Below, one piece after another: positions 44,601-53,600 of a DNA stretch of 64,000 bases. This DNA comes from Actinostola sp. cb2023 (lineage: Eukaryota; Cnidaria; Anthozoa; Actiniaria; Actinostolidae). A program made the position numbers and the translations under genes. A model generated the notes under the pieces. It saw nothing but the letters and a program-made list of their open reading frames with translations, was not told the DNA's origin and did not search any database. Positions within the stretch are counted from its first letter, which is position 1. Each line of letters opens with the position of its first letter. The stretch lies in NCBI GenBank assembly GCA_033675265.1, contig JAUJYZ010000830.1, positions 139,907 to 203,906 of the forward strand, in the 5' to 3' direction.

Positions 44601-47600
44601 GACCGCTGGTCATAATATCGCGGGAGTAAAATGTCCGTAATTTCTGGTAATGGTTGCCATTTGTTGTCATGGCGTTCTATCGCTTCTATCTGAATCCGTT
44701 GCCACACACTTTCTTCAACTCCATCATGACTGTCGTTTGAAGACTCCGATGTTGTTGTGTCCTGAGACTGACTTCCAACTGAACCTTCACTTTCCTGAGT
44801 ACTATCTAAACTGGATTCTTCATCCTGGTAATGAGCGGACATGGTGGCCTTTTCAATTCTCTCCCTCTCTCCTCCGAGTGTCAAATCAAATGACCTAGTT
44901 TGATTGTGGCCCCTTATATATATGTTTAACGGCACAGGCGTGGTCACCAAGCAATGGAACATCATTCACCATGATAAATAAGCCTCTACTTCAACTAGTG
45001 CTCCAAGTATCTATTCATCCACCCACATGCGTGAATATTTACTTGGTTTTATGGTAGTAGATGCAATTACTCAAATGAAAGTTGTCTTGACAATGCGGAC
45101 ACATTCTTTCATCGTTTTTTGGTCTGCTTCATAGGTTAGCCATTTACGTCGACTTTATATCCTTCTTTGCTGTGGGATTTTTTCCCTCTCATTTTAAAAC
45201 TATTGTGGGATTATACTGGGTTTTTTTTAAAATCCAAATCACGATCTCTCAAGTATTTTAATACTTTAAAAAGTGTAAAACTGGCATTATTCATCGGAGA
45301 GAAAGAAGGCCTTGTATGTCCCTTTTGTCTCCGTTTGTCCTGATAGTCCTCGGTTTGTCCTGATATACCTTATGATGTCCTTAGTGTCCTTAGTTTGCCC
45401 TTGAAGTGGCCCTTGGATGTGGCCCGGTTAAGGCTCGATTAAGGCCCGATCAAAAGGCCTGAAGTGGTCCAATAAAGGACCGAAATGGCCCGAAATTAAA
45501 TGGCCCGATAAGACCCGATGTGGCCCGATGGCAGTACACTCCTCTTTACACATGTGCTGTTGTTGTTTTTTCTGGGGTGAAATTTTGCTTTGCCTCCCTC
45601 AAAAATATCTGTGAAGGGAGTTATAACTGGGTAATTTTTAATTTGTGAGGGTAAAGCAAAGCAAAATTTAAATATTTAAATATTATCTTGTAAAAAATGA
45701 AACGAAATAGGTATGCGTGTTTGTAATATATTTAGATGAATTTTTTCCACGTGTTGAGCGAATTAGTTTTTTTTACACTTCTATTTTCAACAGCCTCAAC
45801 AACAGCTAGTTTATTTTTAAGTAAGGATTCAAACGATTCAAAAATTAGTGCCTGCTCGTGAATACTAGAAAGAAAAATGTGGTATTTCGCCACTAATAAT
45901 ACATAATTTAAGCAATTTTTGTTTTCAATATCTCCGAGTTCACCATACAATACATTACTTTATTTTCAGGTTACCATGGTTGCTTGGATTCGTTTGATGG
46001 CCCGGGTCATCTGCTGGGTCATGCTTTCTACCCAAACGAAAATGGATCAGCCGGCATCCATTTTGACGACGATGAACCTTGGAAGCCTGAAACTAGCGAT
46101 AACAGCTACAGGAGCCTTCTGAAAGTGGCAGTCCACTTAATCGGGCACAGCCTCGGATTACTACACTCGTCGGTGTCGGGAGCCATCATGAATCCCACTT
46201 ATAGCAGTTCATTGAGTACACGACTAGGGAATGATGACATCAATGGTATTCAAAGCATATATGGTAAGGTTATTCATAGCCCTTAAAGCGTATATGAATA
46301 TTAAAAAAATATTTTGAAATCGATTAAATATGAAGTGAATAGTGGCAGGAGCCCATTACTAGTAGTCCATGAGCCAGTAGGGTTGGTCGGTATCATCAGG
46401 GGGGAATAAACTTTTTGGTGTTTTTCAGGAAGGTTAGGTGGCCAATAGTCAGAATATGCCTGATAGCATTCGATCTATGGTAGCTTGTGGACAGGAGCGA
46501 CCTTTAAAGAGTGATACAGCATGGAAACGAGGCTGAAGCGAAATTTACGAGAAAGAACCTGAAAATTGAGACGAAAACCGTACCCTCCAGAAAAGCTCAC
46601 ATTGGCTTATATCTTATTCTAGAAACTAGTATCAAGCTAACGTACATGATTGGAAAGTCACGTGATCTATCACGTGATCACAGAAAATATTGAAAAAGGG
46701 ATTTTTCGCGGAAAAAAACCTTGAACATCAGTCAACCTATAGATAGTTACCAGATTAAGTATCCACCACTGTAAAGCTGTAAAACACATCGCATTTACAC
46801 TTTTGGTTGACATGAAAACTACTAAGCGATCTGATATTCCTCATCACAGTCCAGATCGTCCGCCTCAACTGGCTCCACGTTGCTGTCATCCTCTTCTTCA
46901 GTAAATGGTTGGTTTTCACAGTTTGGGTGCCTGCACATATCTGTGCACCTCAGTCTATTAGCCACATATTCAATGATAACGGTTATAACTAAGCAATCTC
47001 TACTTGGCGGGAGTTCAATGTTGGCTTTCAATTTCGCCCTTGGCACAGAATAGCTGATACCTTAGATCATTGATTTGAGTACATAGAGATGGCATGTCAA
47101 GGCTTCTAGCTTGTTCATCAAGTCTGGTGAGAGTTCCCACTCTTGTCCCAATGTGGTGAAGGTATCACGGCTTGCGCTTTTCCTCTTCCAGCGAAGGCAC
47201 TAACTGAATTAGCAACTTTATTGACATCCACGAGCTTTGTTCGGAGTCTTGTTCCTCGCCATATTCAAGACTGTGTCAGCAACATCTCCAAAAGACAGAT
47301 GGTCAACGTTCATTTTCTGCACCAAGCTCATTCCATCAACTACTGCAGCAGAGCTACTGGGGATTCGTTCAGCTGGCTGTACATTCTTCTGGAGCAAAGT
47401 CGCCAAAGTCGCCAAAGCAGCCTTGTTAGTCTTGCGAAGGAAACCATCTGGGGTTGATAGTGACCATGGTAATGGTCCTAGAGGATGTTATAGAATTTCC
47501 TCCATCTCAGGATTCCGTCCTTGCGCCATTACTATGATTCGGGCAATCAGAGACCAATCAGCTTTTACAATATGCCATTAGACGTCGACGTTACATTCTT

Positions 47601-50600
47601 CTTCTAATTCATATAGCGTGAAATTTCTTGATTTGTGGCACTTTTTCCATGCGAAAGTTGAAAGTTGCGTAGCATTTCTCGCCAATTTCATACACTTTCA
47701 TTAGATCTGTTGCAACGTCCTTTGGCGGTCCCTTAGCTGTGCTGATTAGATCCTGGTTCTCAGTGAAGGGTTTGTTCCAGCCTCGGATCAACTCAACCAC
47801 TGCAAAAACAGCTTTCTCATATTTCTTGATGCGAGATTGCTGGAGATATGTGTGTTGGGATTTTGCTTCTCCTTGTACCATATCTCTCAGTTGCCCCAGA
47901 AATGCACTCCTGTACTCCGCTGTGATGTAGTATCGCTGTATGGCTGTAGGCTTGAGACTAAAATCCGCATTTCCTCCAGGGGTCGACTGGGTGTCCTTAT
48001 TCACCGTGACTTCAGTAGTATGATCCACAGTAGCCTCGGAATACAGCCGCTTTTTGGCGGTCGCGCCACAGGGGTCTCGCGTGGGGGAACCCTGTGGCGC
48101 GACAGCCAAAAAGCAGCTGCATTCGCAGGCTAGATCCACAGGTATCCTTCAAAATGGACTGTTCTTGGACAGCTGCACGGAAAAATGCCCTTTCATGAAT
48201 GCCTCATGGATTTGTCTCGGCAAGATTAGTCATCTACGCAGAGTATGGCGTAAGGTACCTTGCGATGTGGAGTGATTTCCTGGAAAAGCTACGCTACAGT
48301 AATGGAGAATATTATTGTCAGCATTCTGTATGACATATGTAGATGCTGTGGAGGGCATCTATAGTCCTTGGCCTTTTGCGTGCATATCGAGAAGGCAACT
48401 GGTATCTGCATCTCCAAGCCATTCGAATGATGATTCCGTGGTGTTTTGCTTCTGACAAGGTCAACTTGGTCATTACCTGTGTTATTGGTAGGGGACTTTG
48501 CAGACGACCGTCAAACGCTTCCTGCTTCAGATCACTTGCCATAGCACTGACCTTCTCCAGTAAAAGCTTGACGGTGATGAGGAGCTCGTGATCACTGTTC
48601 TCCAGCCCCTTCATAAATTCTCCCCACGCCAGTCGCACCAGAGCCGCTTCATACACATACTTGTGTGCTCTTATACATTGATTATTCTGCTTACCATCGA
48701 TGACCCCATTAATTGAACCCTCCGCCACTATCTGTGATTCTATGAGGACATCATTCAAGCCACCATCACCAAACCGCTTAGCTTACTAAGGATTGACAAC
48801 ATGCTACAGATGGTATGAAATGTTCCCATTCTCAGCATAATGTTGGAAAAGCAATCATGCTTCCAAGCAATTTCGCATGCTTTAGCAAACAAAGCCTGAT
48901 CCATAACAATGATGATGGTATTTAAGCACAGTCTCTTCAGTCTGATCTCCTCGGACTGATTTAAAATTCCAAACATAGTTGTCAAGTTCGTGGCAGAGGC
49001 ATTTATCGTAGCCAGGTAGTGAATGACATCTTGTGATACAGGCACTTCGTCTTTCGTCTTGATGTTAAATCCTGTCCAGCTGGGTATTTGTTGATTGCCT
49101 GAATCTACTTGTCTTGTCAGGATACACAGCATGTTCTTGTTACTTTCCTGCTTCGCTGCATCATTTGCGTCACCTACATGGTGTTCCTTTGTAATAAGAG
49201 GATGGAGACCCACACGAGCACCAGCAACATAGACATCCAACTCCGCTTGATTTTCGAAGTTCAGTGATCTCTTCTTCGAATTATCAATACGTGGAAACTC
49301 GACATGCGGTGGATCGGGTCCAAAACCTCTTGGCTGAATTGCTATTCCGTTAACACGATGGGAAGTATCTTGTCCAGAAAGTGTTTCTTCCAGTCTATCA
49401 ATGTTGTCCCAAGTAAGATTTGTGAACACATTCGGTTTGACGGTGGATGGAAGAATTACTCTCTTATTCTGCATGCCTTGCCCTAACTTCTACATGCACA
49501 AAGCTGTATCATCTTCTTCCATCTGACTATATAACATACATGCCCGAACCAGTTGAGTGTCTTGATGATCTCAGTGTTTCCAGTGGAGTTTTGGGACAAA
49601 TTGAGCGAGAAATACACACGCGCGCGCCCTCTGCATCAAAAAACACAGGGATCCCAAATTTACAGTTATTGAAAAAATGGCTGCATTTTCAAACTTCCAA
49701 AAATCATAATATTATAATGGGATATTTTGATCATCTCTTCGATTTTGAAATTGTCTCAATATATTCTTTCACATACGACCAACAAATCATTTCCAGAACG
49801 GGAATTTCAATTTTTGGCAAAAATTTGATGACGTCATTTTCCCGCCAAAATCCGATAAAGTGCAAATTCTAAAACGAAGAAAATTGTTATTCCCATGAAT
49901 ACTGTTTACCTGTATAATATATATGACTTTGATTGGATTAAAATTCCAGAATATAGTTCGAAAACGCGGATTTTCAAATGCTCGCAGCCTAAAATCAGGG
50001 GTATACAGGGGGGTCAATTAAAATGTCTGTAGTTCTCGGAAGCTACCACCGATCGGTTGCTATCAGGCATTTTCCAACTCTACAATGATATAGCTTCTCA
50101 AAAAACACTAAGAAGTTTATTCCCCCAGGATGATACCAAATTGAAAAATAAAATGGTGGCCAAACGGAAGATGTGAGGACTTGATCCAAAATATTGATAT
50201 TCTTAATCCATGGAAGTCCTAGTCTAATTTTCCCTTGCATAAGAACGAGACGAACTGTGTACAATGAATGTATCACATGTATCAATAAACTAACATACTG
50301 CCAAAGCGCTTAGTGGCGACTTTTAGTTTGGCGACTTTTAGTTTGGCGACTCACGATGTCGCGAAATTCTTCTACGTTCTTATACCTATCGCTTCATATG
50401 TTTATTCTTGTTTTATCAACTTTCTTCTGTTGGTTTTTGATTCACGATTTAGTCTTCGTAAGAATGAAGCGTTCTCACAGTGATTTCGACTCTGATGAAG
50501 CAAAATCCATCACCTTCATCATCACTGATAGTTTCAGTGGACAGCGACGCCAACATAAACAACCACACAAATGTGCACTTTGATAAAGACCTTCGCCGAA

Positions 50601-53600
50601 AGATTGTCGAAAAACAACTGAAACTTTCAACCGACAAACCGTGCCTTAAAGAGCGGCAAAGAACCGGCTAAAACAAGAGGGTTATCACTGTGTGTATGGA
50701 TTGGCGAAGTTCGTTCGCCAAAGGCGACTTCAGTTGGCAAAGAAGACAAGATAACCGGCACTCCAAGATCAGCCGCCGAATAAAAATGCGATAAAATCTT
50801 CATCCAGGCCACAGAAAAAGAAGCTCCCCTGTACCTCACTTCGCTGTTTTAGAAGGAACTGTTTGTGTGAATGTCGAGAATTTTCGACAAAATCCTACTT
50901 CAGTTCGTGATTCATTTTGCTGCGTTTCAGACAACAAATCAGTGCTAATTTTGCAAAACACACCGGCGGTTTGGAATATTCATAGCTTGGTTCTCACTGC
51001 TAGTCCTGGCCTGCACAAGTTTAATTAGGTTCTTCGTAACAGATTATCCATGATACCAGATCGTTGAATTCCTTCTCAGCAGAAAGAGCAGAAGATGTTT
51101 TGAACTGGCCTTTGAACTAGCTAGCTTTGTTTTGTAGAAATTCTCGCACTTGAAGTTTTGATATAAATAATATTACCTGGAGTTAGTTTTTTGTTGTTTT
51201 GTTTTTTAATGTTTTCAATCATTGTTCTTCCTCGCTTCATGAAGTACTGAAGTCAGACGACGAAATTATTCTGCAATTTCACTATAGCTAGATTCAGATT
51301 CTACACTAGAACTACACGGTACGCTTTCGGCTGCCATCAGTGTTGAATCTGACGTCAAATTCCTATTGTGTAAGACGCGACATGATTGGTTCATCGCGCG
51401 GAATTTATAATGAGTGTTCTATTTTTAGCTCAATTTGTGCAAATGATGTCGTACAGACCTATTATAGGAGAGGAAGGCTCCTAGTAATGGGCTCCTGATA
51501 GTGGGATGTTTCAGATGTTTCAGTTTGAAATCGTGATATGGTAATTTGGTGACGTCAGTTTGGTTTTAATTTATTCTACAAAAGCGACCTTGTGCAAATT
51601 ATTGACATATTTAATCTGGCAAAAAGATTTCTACAATATATATACATGATGTTCAACTTTTAGTTTGTATTTCAAATAAACAGCTTGAAAAAATATAAAT
51701 AAGTTACGGCAAAACAATCAACTGACGTCACAGATTCAACAGTGTATTCAACATTCGTTCGATTTTGTTGAACGGTGTTGAACGGAAGTTGAAATATGTT
51801 GAACGCGGGGTGGCAAACGGGTTTCGACAATGCTTTCAACAACGTTTCACAAGAGGTCTTTCTCTCAGGTTTAATTTAATTAATGCGCAAGCGCGTACTC
51901 AACAATGTTGAAAGAGGGTGGCAAACCGACCAAACGCCATTCAACATTTACGAGAACAAAAGAAATGTTGAATCGATGTTGAAGCAAAGTTTAAACTCTT
52001 TTAAACTCATTCAACATTGATTCAACACGTTTCAATACGTTTCAACATTGTTGAAAGCGGGTGGCAAACCGTTTCAACATCGCTATTCAACAAAATCGAA
52101 CGAATGTTGAATACAATGTTGAATCCGCTTGCCAGGGTGAAACATCCCACTATTCACTTCAAATGTAATCGATTTTCAAATTAAACAAACTGTACGTACT
52201 AAACAAGATGGCGGCGGCTTGCACATTTGACCATAATCCTTTGCGCGACAAAAACACTGCCTTGTTTTAAAAAACATCTGAGCAAAGAGTTTTGAAAACA
52301 AAAATTGTTGCCTGCTTTATTCATGTGTGAACGTCTCAGACAGTTTGTAGATGTGAGTAGTACACGAAGGGCTACGTCTTCTCCCAGAGGAGGTCTGAAT
52401 AGTATCCCAGAATGCATTGCGTTTCATATTATATTATCGTTTTTTCGTGACGTCATTACTTTCTCACAACCGGCAAGACGACAAGAAGTAATGGCGGCGT
52501 TTAGGCCTATTGCTGGTTACTCGGCGCCTGTCTTCGATGATATTCGGTTATTATACGTTCACTGCGTATCAAAAGAAGAGTTCTCGGTTTCCGTAACCGG
52601 CCTGGAAGGGCTTGAATCTGTTTTTAGGATGGTTCACATCAGTTTTATCGACAAATTCAGCGAGAAACGTGTTGCGTTGGTCCCTTGCTCGACAACAGAC
52701 CACAACTATTCGATGGACTCTCTCTTAATAATAAGCTTTATTTAAGCAGGGAACACCTTCAGCAAGCTGTTCTCCCAGGTGTCCCTGACATCAATAAATA
52801 TACAATATACATCAATATAATAATTCAAAGGTGTTCGCAGCCCAGCGCTTGTTCGCCTAACAACATCGTAACAGTTTACGTCGAGATGCACCAGTGCTTG
52901 TCCTCTTCGCGCGTTTCTCTTTGGGTTTATGTGGCGTATTGCCCGTGCTAACATACGTTCGCTTTGAGCTTTCATCCATAATTCTGAAAAAGTAAAAGTT
53001 TATATTAGTTAATGCCTTTTAGCGTATCTATTAGAACACAAGTTATTGATTTCAGCAACGAAAGAGTTGTTTTGTCACATGCCGTGATGCTTCAGAGCAA
53101 TGAAATACGACCACAAGTGTCAAAAAATGTCTAACTTCGGAGCCAGTAAAACTATCTAAAACGTGGAGTAACTTTGAGTAATTTTATATACAAACGTTCT
53201 CCAAGCCTTACAGTACGATAACGTGTTATTAAAATATAAAATACTCAAGTCAGTAATAAGAATAAAGCGGTTTTTGGTGAGCGTCTATCACTCAAATTTT
53301 CAAAGCGTAGTGAATACCCTTCGTAAGCTACTGATTTTTTCAAAAGACAGCGAGAAAATCATGAAATAAAGTCTTCAGGGAAGTAGTATTAATGCACTGG
53401 AAACATGTAATACAAATCTTACCTTCAATGCTGGCGATATTGCTAAACAAATCTTGCTTGTAAAACACTAACAAATCACATTCTTGAAGACTGGAAGCGT
53501 GAACTTCACAACATTTCTCCCGCAATGCATTCTGGGATACTATTCAGACCTCCTCTGGTCTTCTCCGGTGGTAAGTCACTGCAGCAGTTAATATATATAT

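Larger units (their letters stand above)
46389..50137 (-). mobile_element. 3.75-kb TIR element carrying an uncharacterised gene
   Basis: GGTATCATC...GGGGGAATAAACTT at the left (46389-46495) is repeated inverted at the right (about 50040-50137), including GCCTGATAGCA and TGGTAGCTT, giving imperfect TIRs of about 105 bp. TA lies within both ends, so a TA duplication is possible; exact termini are uncertain. The only gene is on the minus strand. Confidence 0.7.

Noticed and set aside
52305..52420. An extra MMP linker exon ending at the GTAAGT at 53571
   Set aside because: The phase required by neighbouring exons gives a stop at once, and the stretch is interrupted by a transposon.
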